Of a stretch of DNA of 64,000 bases, positions 38,300 through 58,086 are shown one piece after another. The translations under genes and the position numbers were made by a program. Source of the DNA: Diogma glabrata (Eukaryota > Arthropoda > Insecta > Diptera > Cylindrotomidae); contig CAVNZG010001088.1 of the NCBI GenBank assembly GCA_963693315.1, positions 1 to 64,000 of the forward strand, given 5' to 3'. Positions within the stretch are counted from its first letter, which is position 1. The number at the start of each line of letters is the position of its first letter. The notes under the pieces were generated by a model. It was given only the letters and a program-made list of their open reading frames with translations. It was not told the origin of the DNA and did no database searches.

Positions 38300-38710
38300 A
38301 GAAAAATCGAAAAAGATTGATTGATTTCAAAATAAAATTCAATTAAGTATCGACTGCTTAGTTTTTGAGTTATTCCCCAAAACGTGAGTTTTTTAATGCC
38401 CTTTCCCAACCCCGTGACGCCCCCCTCCTCCCCTCCTCTCTCCTTAACTTCGAACATTACAAACGAAAAAATTTAAAAATCACGGTTATATGAAATGTTG
38501 TAAAGAGCGAATTAAGAGTCATAAAGTTGGAGACTTTTGAAATTTGATGTCTTCGATTTTCCCCAAATTTTTAGGATGTATTAGTGGTACTGTGGTAAGA
38601 AAAAGTTCAGTTCATCACCTCTTAAATGTGGCGCGTTTGACCTCGAATAGAGGTCAAAGTTTAGGATCACGGGTAAATCATATAAATTATATGATCATTT
38701 TACTTCATAA
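38300..38710. repeat. Repeat W (copy upstream of Y1)
   Basis: Shares order and sequence with 42150-42570 (and inverted 55750-56130): gatgtattagtggtactgtg, atgtggcgcgtttgacct, gatcacgggtaaatc, tatgatcattttacttcat. In both places it runs directly into a Y element. Confidence 0.75.
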
Positions 38711-39633
<923 letters not shown>

Positions 39634-39769
39634 TTTAAATAATTAAATTAAATTAATTTAAATAATTAATAGAGTTTTTTTAAATAATTAAAATTTTTAT
39701 TTTGAGTGAAATAAAAGGATACAATCCAAAAAAAGAAATATAATGAATTTAAATTCTCACTCAAGTCGT

Positions 39770-40320
39770 TCCGATAGAACAACTGATTTTATAAAAATGG
39801 CAAAAACTGGATTTTTGGTGTTTTTTGAGTAGGTCGCTTCACTATTTTTGAAATATTTCGGGCTCTAATGATCATAAAAAAAAAAAATGAAAAATTTTTG
39901 CGATTAAATTTCGAATCTATCTAGGGGGGTAAGGTACTTTAAAAGTGTAACCTAACCTCAAAAAACCGAATCGCGTGACTTTTTTTTTTACTAAATTTAT
40001 GATAAGGGGCGGAAAAATCGTTGAATTTTCATGAAAATTTCAGGGAACATGTAGTTTAATAGTCTTAATATGTGATTTAATTTTTATGAACAAATTTTAA
40101 TTTTGTCGGCCACAATTGGCATTTTTCGTTAAATTTGACCAATGGCGCCATTTTATGAGAAGTTATCCAAAATTAAATTTTTTTTTTAATCTATATTTTT
40201 TTTACCTACTTTAACCTAAGCATAATTAAAATTATGTTGCCTTAATTTAAGGCACGAAAAAAAAAATTAATTTTTGCATTTTTTTGACATTTTACCATTA
40301 TATATTATCATGATTCATGT
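39770..40320. mobile_element. Element X fragment (X-b), inverted relative to X-a
   Basis: Matches 44690-45190 and, inverted, 33600-34150: gtaggtcgcttcactatttt, gtgtaacctaacctc, gataaggggcggaaaaatcg. No open frame of interest. Confidence 0.8.
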
Positions 40321-40547
40321 AGGATTTATTTTTTGTCTTAAATTTCTAGATATTACGATGTGTAAATTCGTAGGATGAGAGAATATTTCGTCAACATCAA
40401 GTCAACATTCTAATCAACATCCTAAGTCACGAGTGTAAAGTCATTATTGATTCTTGTCAATCAATGCGAAACTTAATATCTGACGTAAAGTCAATATATT
40501 GTTATATTTTTGGTTAGGAAATATAGACAGCTTTAGGGGAATTTTAA

Positions 40548-41442
40548 TTTGGATGGGTTTTTTGTGAATAATTAAGCTCAAGTACATATTGGAAATCACT
40601 TGAATTTTGCAATTCGAATAACTTTTCATTTTCTCTAAAAAGGTCAGGATCCTGACACGAAACACAAAATTTTTTCTAAAGGAATTTTAGAGAAAATGAA
40701 AAGTTATTTCGAATTGCAAAATTCAAGTGATTTCCAATATGTACTTGAGCTTAATTGTTCACAAAAAAACCCATCCATATTATCATGTATTTTGCAAAAA
40801 GTGAAATATGCGATTTAAATTAATAAAAATATTTTTTCAAATTATACATAACCTACAAAACTCTTTTTTTTTTTGCAATGCCCTAAATTGCTTCTTGGTA
40901 AATAATTAAAATGTTATTACAATTATTGTAAATATTCGATATAAGATTTGGAAAAAATGTAATATTCAATTTTGTTTAAACATTTTTTATTAACATATAA
41001 AATATGCAGCATAAATAATTTTACGCCAATTATGTTTTCAATTGAAAATTCTATTCTACAGTTTTCCTTTTTTTACTGTTATTAGTTTCGTGTAAATCAA
41101 TATAGTTTATATCATCATCAGAAAGATATGAAGAAGATCTTCTATTTCAACAACTAGTTCGTACATACTATAAGAATGAGTTTCGGAAAATTCACTTGAA
41201 GTATCTAGAATGGCATTACTTTCAAAATAGTCACTACTGCTATAATTTTCATCCTCATTATCATAATTGTTCATTTCAATATTTTCTTGTTCTTTACTTT
41301 CATCGACATTATTTTCTTCGGCATTACTTCAGTAGGAATATTTGAACAATTTAAGCCTTTACATAATACACATAAATGGCTGCAAAACTTGCCATTTGAC
41401 CTACATTTACAATTGGTACGTTTACAACCAGTCCTAGAAAAA
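40548..41442. mobile_element. Element X fragment (X-c) with the palindrome centre and a gene tail
   Basis: From ggatgggttttttgtgaata it matches 47080-47519 plus 51340-51790, including the same 45-bp spacer around gtcaggatcctgac at 40645. At 41442 homology to the gene tail stops abruptly and jumps to sequence found at the outer end of the palindrome arm, so this is a rearrangement junction. Importantly it preserves the uninterrupted 'gtttaaacattttttattaac' that is split by Y3 elsewhere. Confidence 0.85.
41105..41440 (-). pseudogene. Third copy of the X-encoded gene tail (truncated)
   Basis: Minus-strand sequence homologous to the last ~110 codons of the gene at 46227-46810, covering part of the Cys-rich tail and the acidic C-terminus. 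Point changes and a small deletion near 41140 disturb it, and it is cut at 41442. Confidence 0.75.
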
Positions 41443-42594
41443 CATTTTAGATCAACGTTAGATCAACGTTTAAGGATTTTATCAAATTTGATCTATAGTT
41501 GTTAAGCGCTGATGGTGAATGTAGAGATGTTGTTTCAGATAGAAAAATAAGTCACTAGAATTGAATGGATTCATTTGAATTGAATGAAAAATTGATTTTA
41601 AAAATGAAAGATTCGTGACAAAGTCTTATCTCAATTCTGATCAGAGTGTATGGTTAACCATTTGAAACAGTCGACCAGCGACGAGATAAAATTTTTTTTG
41701 GACGGTCGACTTTACATCACAAATTTTTACTGCATTTTTAGTGTCAAATTTTGTCGTATTATTTAACTAAGTTGACATTGGATAAAGAAAATTATGAATC
41801 TACGAATATGGAAGACGAATCTCAACCCGTGGAAAGTACATATTAAACCAATTAAATTCAAAATTGTATTATACTAACAATGTGCAATAATAATTGATAC
41901 AAGTTCGGTTAAGTAACTCAAAGAAAAGTCAAGTATATTTCCGATATAAAATCAAAAACTGAAAACTAAACAAAAAGTTGGACTCGTGCGAATATGGCTT
42001 GTTCCTCGGTTTCCGTTTATATAATATTCTACGAGAATCAAAAATAATACCTTCCCAAATTACAAAAATTATTGTTTTGGATTGAAAAAAATTCATTTCA
42101 TATCACTCGCCAAGTTCAAAAATATTTTTTTTTTCAAAATTTCCACTCACAATCACCTCCAAATAAAATTTTATAGGATGAGGCGACCGATAAAGTTTTA
42201 AAATTTTCTTTTGTAATGTTCAAAGTGAAGGGGGAAAGCAGGAAGAATTTTCACATTATTGAAAATAAGTCCAAAGCTGTGCTTACGAAAATTACAAAAA
42301 AAGTAATTTTTTTTCAACATTTCCACTCTCGACCCTCTCGATAGTTTTAAGAGTCATTTTTTTTAAAGTTGGACACTTTTTATGAGGCTCTGATAGTTGA
42401 TACTTTCAATTTCCCTAAAATTTTCAGGATGTATTAGTAGTACTGTGATAAGAAAAAGTGCAGTTTACCACCTACCGATTAAATGTGGCGTGTTTGACCT
42501 TCAATAGAGGTCAAAGTTTAAGATCACGGGTAAATCGTATAAATTATATGATCATTTTACTTCATAAAACCATGGGTCACCGATGACATTTTTT

Positions 42595-43875
<1,281 letters not shown>

Positions 43876-45240
43876 GGATTTTTTTAATATGGATTCTACT
43901 TGATACATTTGAAAATAATGTTTTCGTTGCTTTTTTTGCCTTGTTATCAGACTAAATATCTACTAAACCAATGAGTGACCCACAGCAAAAACTATTGGAT
44001 TAATTACACAACATATGAAAGTACTAAGAAAAATTTAAAACAGCTAGGATTAAACCTTGTGGGGGAAGTGTTTGTTTTTTTAATACATGCTTTTTTTCAA
44101 ACGTCCAATATGCGTTTTACAAAATGTATCCTTATGCATATTTTACATATTTTTCAGGCTATTTTTGATTTTATAATGATTATAAATTAATTTTTTATCA
44201 AGGCCATAATCGATTGAGTAAATAATTTCAAAATAACTATCCCACAATACTCCCCCTTTGAAGAAAAAATAATATATTAAGGTTTTTAAATTTATTTTAT
44301 TTGATGGTTTTATTTTGCTCATTTTTTCTTTAATAAGCGATTGAAATGATTGGCCTCCCAATGCCCCGATTCTTTTGTGGGATTGTGGTTTTATCATTAG
44401 TTCCCACAAATAAACAGCGCCCCTGTAGTAGATTATTACTTTTAGAAGCTAATTTTTATTTCTAAAAAATATACTTGGTATACAAATAAAATATTTAGTG
44501 GTACCTTGAAATAATTCATCAACTTAATGTTTATTAAATATAGTGGAGTCATATTAGTAAAAAAAAGTTATATATTTGATGTAAGAGCAAAGTTGATTTT
44601 TTTTTTGTTTTCTGTTAGGGACATAAAAGTAAGTGGGCATGTAATTATTTAGAAAATTTGGAAGTCCGGAAGAGCCTCAAAAATGGCAAAAACTGGTTTT
44701 TTGGTGTTTTTTGAGTAGGTCGCTTCACTATTTTTGAAATATTTCGGGCTCTAATGATCATAAAAAAAATAAAAAATGAAAAATTTTTGTGATTAAATTT
44801 CAAATCCATCTAGGGGGGTAAGGTACTTTAAAAGTGTAACCTAACCTCAAAAAACCGAATCACGTGACTTTTTGTTTTTACTAAATTTATGATAAGGGGC
44901 GGAAAATCGTCGAATTTTCATGAACATTTCAGGGAACATGTATTCTAATAGTCTTAATATAGGATTTAATTTTTATGAACAAATTTTAATATTTTCGGCC
45001 ACAATCGGCATTTTTCGTTAAATTTGGCCAATAAATTTTTTTTTTTAATCTGTAATTTTATCTACTTTAACCTAAGTATAATTAAAATTCTGTTGCCTTA
45101 ATTTAAACGCCCATTTTTGGGGATGAAAAAAAAATTAATTTTTGCATTGTTTTGAAATTTTACCTTATATACGGTATTATTTATGCTAATTATCATGTAT
45201 TTTTATTTGTATTACCCAACTTTCCCCTATATTTAAGCGT

Positions 45241-46810
45241 TACCCCATCTGTTCCTCAAAACAGTTTGACAAAAACATTGTCCAATGAGATTATTATAAT
45301 TGGAGAAAACACGGATCTGTTGGTAATTCTAACATCCTTAGCTTAATGTATGGAGAATATATATCTTAGAAAGCAACAAAAAAAAAACAAGCTAATTATT
45401 TATATTATACGCAATATTCTTTTTTATTCGCCTACATATTAAAGTGTTACTTTATTACTGTGATTTGCGGCTTTAAAGTATCACTTTTCAACTATTTATT
45501 TTGTTGTCATAGCTACGTCCAAAAAAGTAAAAACCATTTGTATTTGTTTAAATTCTATGAAAAATAAAAATTTTGATCAAAGCAACCCTTAAATTCAAAA
45601 TTTCATTATCCAATTAAAATAGTTGTTATCATTTGTTGTCATAGCTACACAATAATTTGGAAAAAATAATAAATATTTTGTCAAAGGTTACTTGTTCCAC
45701 ATATTTTTATTTTAAAATTTATGAAAATTTATAATTTTAATTTAGAATAAACAAATTTTCTTAAAATATTTTGCTTGCGGCGAATAAACAAATAGTATAT
45801 GATGCACGGACGTAAGCTATTTTGGACTTAATGTGGGTGCAAATCTCGGCTAGCGCCTCGATTTGCAAACTCCACATCCGTCCAAAATCTTTAGCTTTAC
45901 GTCCTAGCATCATAATGTACTATTATGTATCAACATTTATCAAAATATATATTATTTATACATGCTTTTTCGGGATCGGATACAACATCAGCGATCTTTA
46001 ATAGAGTAAAAAAAACTGTTTTGGAAATTCTAAAAAAATACGAAAAAGACATTTCCGAGTATATGCAATGTTTTTATAATACGAATTCTGCAAAAGAATT
46101 CTTAAAAACTGCAGGAGAAGTTTGTATTAGACCGCCTTATGGATTTCTATCAACAGAAAATAAGGAATTAAGCATATAGTACTTCAAAAAAAAACAGTTA
46201 AAAATAAAAGCTTTGTTCCATGTAAATTGTCCATGCTCCAACCAACACATGAAGCACTGTATCAACATTCGTTACGAGCTTATTTTCAAATTCGAACATG
46301 GCTTGGTAGAGATGATTTAAATCCATTAGAATTCGGTTGGAGACAGTCTGAAGATGGCCTAATGCCAATTACGACAACAAAAGAAGCTGTACCAGATGTT
46401 TTATTACAACATATTAAATGTTCTTCTAGGACTGGTTGTAAACGTACCAATTGTAAATGTAGGTCAAATGGCAAGTTTTGCAGCCATTTATGTGTATTAT
46501 GTAAAGGCTTAAATTGTTCAAATATTCCTACTGAAGTAATGCCGAAGAAAATAATGTCGATGAAAGTAAAGAACAAGAAAATATTGAAATGAACAATTAT
46601 GATAATGAGGATGAAAATTATAGCAGTAGTGACTATTTTGAAAGTAATGCCATTCTAGATACTTCAAGTGAATTTTCCGAAACTCATTCTTATAGCATGT
46701 ACGAACTAGTTGTTGAAATAGAAGAAGATATATTTCTTTCTGATGTTGATATAAACTATATTGATTTACACGAAACTAATAACAGTAAAAAAAGGAAAAC
46801 TGTAGAATAG
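45241..46810 (+). pseudogene. X-encoded gene, left-arm copy: uncharacterised invertebrate family (GENTDLLVIL / HAFSGSDTTSA)
   Basis: Pieces in order: EIIIIGENTDLLVIL (45280-45330), a ~550-bp gap holding a 125-bp palindrome, LFIHAFSGSDTTSAIFNRV (45950-46010), ECKY-like linker to GEVCIRPPYGFLS, a frameshift near 46180-46230, then PTHEALYQHSLRAYFQIRTW, LGRDDLNPLEFGW, DGLMPITTTKEAVP, a Cys-rich block CSSRTGCKRTNCKCRSNGKF, CSHLCVLCKGLNCSN, and a separate acidic tail (46589-46810). I recognise this motif order from large uncharacterised proteins common in invertebrate genomes and usually repeat-associated; GEDTDLLVLL followed by HAFSGCDTTSA suggests a nuclease-like (PIN/FEN-like) acidic core, but that is inference. 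Frameshifts and the interrupted middle make it non-functional here. No function can be assigned. Confidence 0.7.
45795..45920. repeat. 125-bp palindrome interrupting the X gene
   Basis: atgatgcacggacgtaagct ... agctttacgtcctagcatcat outer stem, with an inner stem gcaaatctcggctagcg / cgcctcgatttgc. The same palindrome is at 52306-52435 in the right arm, so it predates the duplication. Confidence 0.8.
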
Positions 46811-47172
46811 AATTTTCAATTGAAAACATAATTAGCGTAAAATTATTTATGCTGCATATTTTATATGTTAATAAAAAATGTTTAAACAAAATTGAATATT
46901 ACATTTTTGCCAAATCTTATATCAAATATTTACAATAATTGTAATAACATTTTAATTATTTACCAAGAAGCAATTTAGGGCATTGCAAAAAAAAAGAGTT
47001 TTGTAGGTTATGTATAATTTGAAAAAAATATTTTTATTAATTTAAATCGCATATTTCACTTTTTGCAAAATACATGATAATATGGATGGGTTTTTTTGTG
47101 AATAATTAAGCTCAAGTACATATTGGAAATCACTTGAATTTTGCAATTCGAATAACTTTTCATTTTCTCTAA

Positions 47173-47217
47173 AAAGGTCAGGATCCTGACACGAAACACA
47201 AAATTTTTTCTAAAGGA
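47173..47217. other. Centre (spacer) of the giant palindrome
   Basis: About 45 bp containing aggtcaggatcctgacacg, with its own gtcaggatcctgac palindrome, between the arm ends cattttctctaaaa and ttttagagaaaatg. The same spacer is at 40630-40680 in fragment X-c, so the foldback junction belongs to the element and is not unique to this locus. Confidence 0.85.
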
Positions 47218-47636
47218 ATTTTAGAGAAAATGAAAAGTTATTTCGAATTGCAAAATTCAAGTGATTTCCAATATGTACTTGAGCTTAATTGTTCACAAAA
47301 AAACCCATCCATATTATCATGTATTTTGCAAAAAGTGAAATATGCGATTTAAATTAATAAAAATATTTTTTCAAATTATACATAACCTACAAAACTCTTT
47401 TTTTTTTGCAATGCCCTAAATTGCTTCTTGGTAAATAATTAAAATGTTATTACAATTATTGTAAATATTTGATATAAGATTTGGAAAAAATGTAATATTC
47501 AATTTTGTTTAAACATTTTAGGTAGATTTCATATAAAAATCTACCTATTGCAATGACCGTCATCTCGGAATTTCGGAAAAATTTTGATGCCAAACGACTA
47601 TATATGTAAAGCGGAGACGGAAAAACAAAAAAAAAA

Positions 47637-50725
<3,089 letters not shown>

Positions 50726-51407
50726 CGATATGAGGTATAACGGAATTTAGCGGCACTCTCACGGTCGCATTTTTTAACCTAGACCAAAAATTTCTGAGCA
50801 TGTTGCGGCAAACAATCTCTTTGATAGGTTCGACAACTGGCCATATCCGGGTACAAGTTAAGAGTTTAGAGCCTTAAAACTGTCAAAAACAAAGCGTTAT
50901 AACGGCCGTTTGGGGCAAAATATGTAAACAAAATTTACAAATATTAATTATTTGAACATATTTCTATCATTTTTTAAAAAGCCAGACATCTGCAATAAAA
51001 GGTTCTTTAGCTATCTGCAATAAACTGTGTGAAGTACAACGGCATTTAGCGGTACTTTCACGGTCGCATTTTTTCACTTACGCTAAAAATATTTTCTGGG
51101 TATGTTGCGGCAAACAGTTTCCTAAATATGTTTGACAATTGGCCATATCGGGGTACAGGTTAAGTGCCTAGAGCCCAAAAACTGTATAAAATAATGTTTA
51201 TTTTTAAAGTTAGTTTAATGCTTCTGTTTTTAATTAGTATTTTTTATAAAGTAATCTGATAAATCCGATTCTAATTGCACACATAACTGTCTGATCCCGA
51301 AATCTACCTATTTCTAGCGGATATACCTGCCGCTCGGACTTTTTTATTAACATATAAAATATGCAGCATAAATAATTTTACGCCAATTATGTTTTCAATT
51401 GAAAATT

Positions 51408-53074
51408 CTATTCTACAGTTTTCCTTTTTTTACTGTTATTAGTTTCGTGTAAATCAATATAGATTATATCATCATCAGAAAGAAATATATCTTCTTCAAT
51501 TTCAACAACTAGTTCGTACATGCTATAAGAATGAGTTTCGGAAAATTCACTTGAAGTATCTAGAATGGCATTACTTTCAAAATAGTCACTACTGCTATAA
51601 TTTTCATCCTTATTATCATAATTGTTCATTTCAATATTTTCTTGTTCTTTACTTTCATCGACATTATTTTCTTCGGCATTACTTCAGTAGGAATATTTGA
51701 ACAATTTAAGCCTTTACATAATACACATAAATGGCTGCAAAACTTGCCATTTGACCTACATTTACAATTGGTACGTTTACAACCAGTCCTAGAAGAACAT
51801 TTAATATGTTCTAATAAAACATCTGGTACAGCTTCTTTTGTTGTCGTAATTGGCATTAGGCCATCTTCAGACTGTCTCCAACCGAATTCTAATGGATTTA
51901 AATCATCTCTACCAAGCCATGTTCGAATTTGAAAATAAGCTCGTAACGAATGTTGATACAGTGCTTCATGTGTTGGTTGGAGCATGGACAATTTACATGG
52001 AACAAAGCTTTTATTTTTAACTGTTTTTTTTGAAGTACTATATACCTCATTATGCTTAATTCCTTATTTTCTGTTGATAGAAATCCATAAGGCGGTCTAA
52101 TACAAACTTCTCCTGCAGTTTTTAAGAATTCTTTTGCAGAATTCGTATTATAAAAACATTGCATATACTCGGAAATGTCTTTTTCGTATTTTTTTAGAAT
52201 TTCCAAAACAGTTTTTTTTACTCTATTAAAGATCGCTGATGTTGTATCCGATCCCGAAAAAGCATGTATAAATAATATATATTTTGATAAATGTTGATAC
52301 ATAATAGTACATTATGATGCTAGGACGTAAAGCTAAAGATTTTGGACGGATGTGGAGTTTGCAAATCGAGGCGCTAGCCGAGATTTGCACCCACATTAAG
52401 TCCAAAATAGCTTACGTCCGTGCATCATATACTATTTTCTATTCGCCGCAAGCAAAATATTTTAAGAAAATTTGTTTATTCTAAATTAAAATTATAAATT
52501 TTCATAAATTTTAAAATAAAAATATGTGGAACAAGTAACCTTTGACAAAATATTTATTATTTTTTCCAAATTATTGTGTAGCTATGACAACAAATGATAA
52601 CAACTATTTTAATTGGATAATGAAATTTTGAATTTAAGGGTTGCTTTGATCAAAATTTTTATTTTTCATAGAATTTAAACAAATACAAATGCTTTTTACT
52701 TTTTTGGACGTAGCTATGACAACAAAATAAATAGTTGAAAAGTGATACTTTAAAGCCGCAAATCACAGTAATAAAGTAACACTTTAATATGTAGGCGAAT
52801 AAAAAAGAATATTGCGTATAATATAAATAATTAGCTTGTTTTTTTTTTGTTGCTTTCTAAGATATATATTCTCCATACATTAAGCTAAGCATGTTAGAAT
52901 TACCAACAGATCCGTGTTTTCTCCAATTATAATAATCTCATTGGACAATGTTTTTGTCAAACTGTTTTGAGGAACAGATGGGGTAACGCTTAAATATAGG
53001 GGAAAGTTGGGTAATACAAATAAAAATACATGATAATTAGCATAAATAATACCGTATATAAGGTAAAATTTCAA
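51408..53074 (-). pseudogene. X-encoded gene, right-arm copy
   Basis: Mirror image of 45241-46810 on the minus strand: IIIIGENTDLLVILTCLA (near 52880-52950), HAFSGSDTTSAIFNRVKK (52200-52270), GEVCIRPPYGFLS, then a frameshift near 52020, ALYQHSLRAYFQIRTWLG, the Cys-rich block and the acidic tail ending at 51408. It carries the same lesions as the left-arm copy except a one-base difference near 52052 that lets the HAFSG frame run on (IMRYIVLQKK). So both were already dead, or died, before the duplication. See the left-arm entry for family notes. Confidence 0.7.
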
Positions 53075-54350
53075 AACAATGCAAAAATTAATTTTTTTTT
53101 CATCCCCAAAAATGGGCGTTTAAATTAAGGCAACAGAATTTTAATTATACTTAGGTTAAAGTAGATAAAATTACAGATTAAAAAAAAAAATTTATTGGCC
53201 AAATTTAACGAAAAATGCCGATTGTGGCCGAAAATATTAAAATTTTTTCATAAAAATTAAATCCCATATTAAGACTATTAGAATACATGTTCCCTGAAAT
53301 GTTCATGAAAATTCGACGATTTTCCGCCCCTTATCATAAATTTAGTAAAAAAAAAAGTCACGTGATTCGGTTTTTTGAGGTTAGGTTACACTTTTAAAGT
53401 ACCTTACCCCCCTAGATGGATTTGAAATTTAATCACAAAAATTTTTCATTTTTTATTTTTTTTATGACCATTAGAGCCCGAAATATTTCAAAAATAGTGA
53501 AGCGACCTACTCAAAAAACACCAAAAACCAGTTTTTGCCATTTTTGAGGCTCTTCCGGACTTCCAAATTTTCTAAATAATTACATGCCCACTTACTTTTA
53601 TGTCCCTAACAGAAAACAAAAAAAAATTCAACTTTGCTCTTACATCAAATATATAACTTTTTTTTACTAATATGACTCCACTATATTTAATAAACATTAA
53701 GTTGATGAATTATTTCAAGGTACCACTAAATATTTTATTTGTATACCAAGTATATTTTTTAGAAATAAAAGTTAGCTTCTAAAAGTAATAATCTACTATA
53801 GGGGCGCTGTTTATTTGTGGGAACTGATGATAAAACCACAATCCCACAAAAGAATCGGGGCATTGGGAGGCCAATCATTTCAATCGCTTATTAAAGAAAA
53901 AATGAGCAAAATAAAACCATCAAATAAAATAAATTTAAAAACCTTAATATATTATTTTTTCTTCAAAGGGGGAGTATTGTGGGATAGTTATTTTGAAATT
54001 ATTTACTCAATCGATTATGGCCTTGATAAAAAATTAATTTATAATCATTATAAAATCAAAAATAGCCTGAAAAATATGTAAAATATGCATAAGGATACAT
54101 TTTGTAAAACGCATATTGGACGTTTGAAAAAAAGCATGTATTAAAAAAACAAACACTTCCCCCACAAGGTTTAATCCTAGCTGTTTTAAATTTTTCTTAG
54201 TACTTTCATATGTTGTGTAATTAATCCAATAGTTTTTGCTGTGGGTCACTCATTGGTTTAGTAGATATTTAGTCTGATAACAAGGCAAAAAAAGCAACGA
54301 AAACATTATTTTCGAATGTATCAAGTAGAATCCATATTAAAAAAATCCCA

Positions 54351-55717
<1,367 letters not shown>

Positions 55718-56888
55718 AAAAAATGTCATCGGTGACCCATGGTTTTATGAAGTAAAATGATCATATAATTTATACGATTTACCCGTGATCTTAAACTTTG
55801 ACCTCTATTGAAGGTCAAACACGCCACATTTAATCGGTAGGTGGTAAACTGCACTTTTTCTTATCACAGTACTACTAATACATCCTGAAAATTTTAGGGA
55901 AATTGAAAGTATCAACTATCAGAGCCTCATAAAAAGTGTCCAACTTTAAAAAAAATGACTCTTAAAACTATAAAGGTCGACTCATCACTTAAAATATTAT
56001 TTTAAGAGGGTCGAGAGTGGAAATGTTGAAAAAAAATTACTTTTTTTGTAATTTTCGTAAGCACAGCTTTGGACTTATTTTCAATAATGTGAAAATTCTT
56101 CCTGCTTTCCCCCTTCACTTTGAACATTACAAAAGAAAATTTTAAAACTTTATCGGTCGCCTCATCCTATAAAATTTTATTTGGAGGTGATTGTGAGTGG
56201 AAATTTTGAAAAAAAAAATATTTTTGAACTTGGCGAGTGATATGAAATGAATTTTTTTCAATCCAAAACAATAATTTTTGTAATTTGGGAAGGTATTATT
56301 TTTGATTCTCGTAGAATATTTTATAAACGGAAACCGAGGAACAAGCCATATTCGCACGAGTCCAACTTTTTGTTTAGTTTTCAGTTTTTGATTTTATATC
56401 GGAAATATACTTGACTTTTCTTTGAGTTACTTAACCGAACTTGTATCAATTATTATTGCACATTGTTAGTATAATACAATTTTGAATTTAATTGGTTTGA
56501 TATGTACTTTCCACGGGTTGAGATTCGTCTTCCATATTCGTAGATTCATAATTTTCTTTATTCAATGTCAACTTAGTTAAATAATACGACAAAATTTGAC
56601 ACTAAAAATGCAGTAAAAATTTGTGATGTAAAGTCGACCGTCCAAAAAAAAATTTTATCTCGTCGCTGGTCGACTGTTTCAAATGGTTAACCATACACTC
56701 TGATCAGAATTGAGATAAGACTTTGTCACGAATCTTTCATTTTTAAAATCAATTTTTCATTCAATTCAAATGAATTCATTCAATTCTAGTGACTTATTTT
56801 TCTATCTGAAACAACATCTCTACATTCACCATCAGCGCTAAACAACTATAGATCAAATTTGATAAAATCCTTAAACGTTGATCTAACG

Positions 56889-57990
56889 ACAATTATGGAT
56901 TGGAGTTTTGTTGACGATGTAAAATTCAATACGAGTAAAACACATATGTTTTTCTACTCCTATCACAGTAAATTATCAATTACATCACACTATCCATGAC
57001 ATGTAAATTGATTATTACAAAAAGTAAAGTATCGTAATGAGAAAAAAAAGTGTTACGTAATGTATTTTCATTTAAAGTGTTAGGTAATATATATTACCTA
57101 ACACTTTTAATAAAAAGAAAAATTTTTAATCAAAGAAAAATTTGATACTTAAAAATTAAATATTTCAATTCATTTTGACCCAGAATAATGCAAAGCCTAA
57201 CACAATTTGTAAACTATTTGCATTTTAATTGTATAATTAGTTGTTCATTTTTTCAAGTAATTATACGCGTTTGGCATTAAAACAAAGTCGTAGAAAAAGT
57301 ATATAACAAACCTCGAGCTGCAAACCATTTCCCATGCTCGTGAAGGTACTGCACTCGCCACGACGCGTCTCGTTCGCAATATTTTCCCTCGCATGTAAAA
57401 TGCTATTTACAGCGCTAGGTATGTAATATACTATTTCCATTTTTCGAGATTATTCACCTATTATTCTTTTCTATTAAAATTTAACTCCAAAGATCTTGTG
57501 GAGAAAAAAATCTGTAAAACTTAGTAGTAGAAGTTAAAAATAATATAAAATGGAAGTCTCTTATTTTAAACTTAGATATAGAACGCTGTTTAAAAATTCG
57601 GCTTTTTGGGACGATGTCGTAAGTTTTCCAGTAGCAGCGAACAGCTATTTTTGATATACAAATTATTTATAGGACAATGAACCAAGTATTTTGCAAGTGT
57701 TATAAAATGTTGATTTTGTTAGAACTTGTTTTACGAAATTCTGGTTTTAATACGATTTATGCGATTTAAATATAGTTTGGCAAACTAAGTTTTGTTTATA
57801 CATAGATATTCACTTAACTGTAGCTATAGCTGATAACAGTGAATACTGTTGTGTACACAACTTTTGTAATTTAAACTTCACTTTCATTTCCAGTTAAAAA
57901 TCCAACCTGAAACCCAATATAATAAATAAATATTATTGTCATTTACGCTAACGAATTATCTGCAATTTAGATAAATTTAATTGAAACAGA
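56889..57990. other. Noncoding stretch upstream of the orphan aldehyde oxidase exon
   Basis: Contains a short perfect palindrome (agtgttaggtaatatatatt + acctaacact, 57076-57106) and an unusually GC-rich patch at 57300-57425 of unknown origin. It may hold the promoter of the exon at 57991, but no TATA/initiator pair was convincing. Confidence 0.4.
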
Positions 57991-58030
57991 ATGGAAATTC
58001 AGTTTATAATTAATGGAAAATTGTACAAAG
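57991..58030 (+). CDS. Candidate first exon of an aldehyde oxidase gene (orphan in this window)
   Basis: The sequence reads MEIQFIINGKLYK plus one base, followed by a consensus donor (g|gtaagag). Aldehyde oxidases and xanthine dehydrogenases begin with exactly such a short 'FxINGKxYxV' strand of the 2Fe-2S domain. The phase-1 end fits the phase of exon A at 22618: joining them would read ...NGKLYKVSPPQIP. No matching second exon is found between 58030 and 64000, so this is probably exon 1 of a downstream paralogue with a long first intron, or the displaced exon of the 22.6-kb gene. A Y element (58087-59310) sits 57 bp into the presumed intron. Confidence 0.6.
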
Positions 58031-58086
58031 GTAAGAGACAAGCAAATATAATTAATTAACTAAGCGATTCCAACTAAAAAAATCCC

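Noticed and set aside
46286..46576. 96-codon frame antisense to the X gene (and mirror at 51642-51932; 41287-41505)
   Set aside because: It lies wholly opposite the recognised Cys-rich coding sequence. It is a shadow frame.
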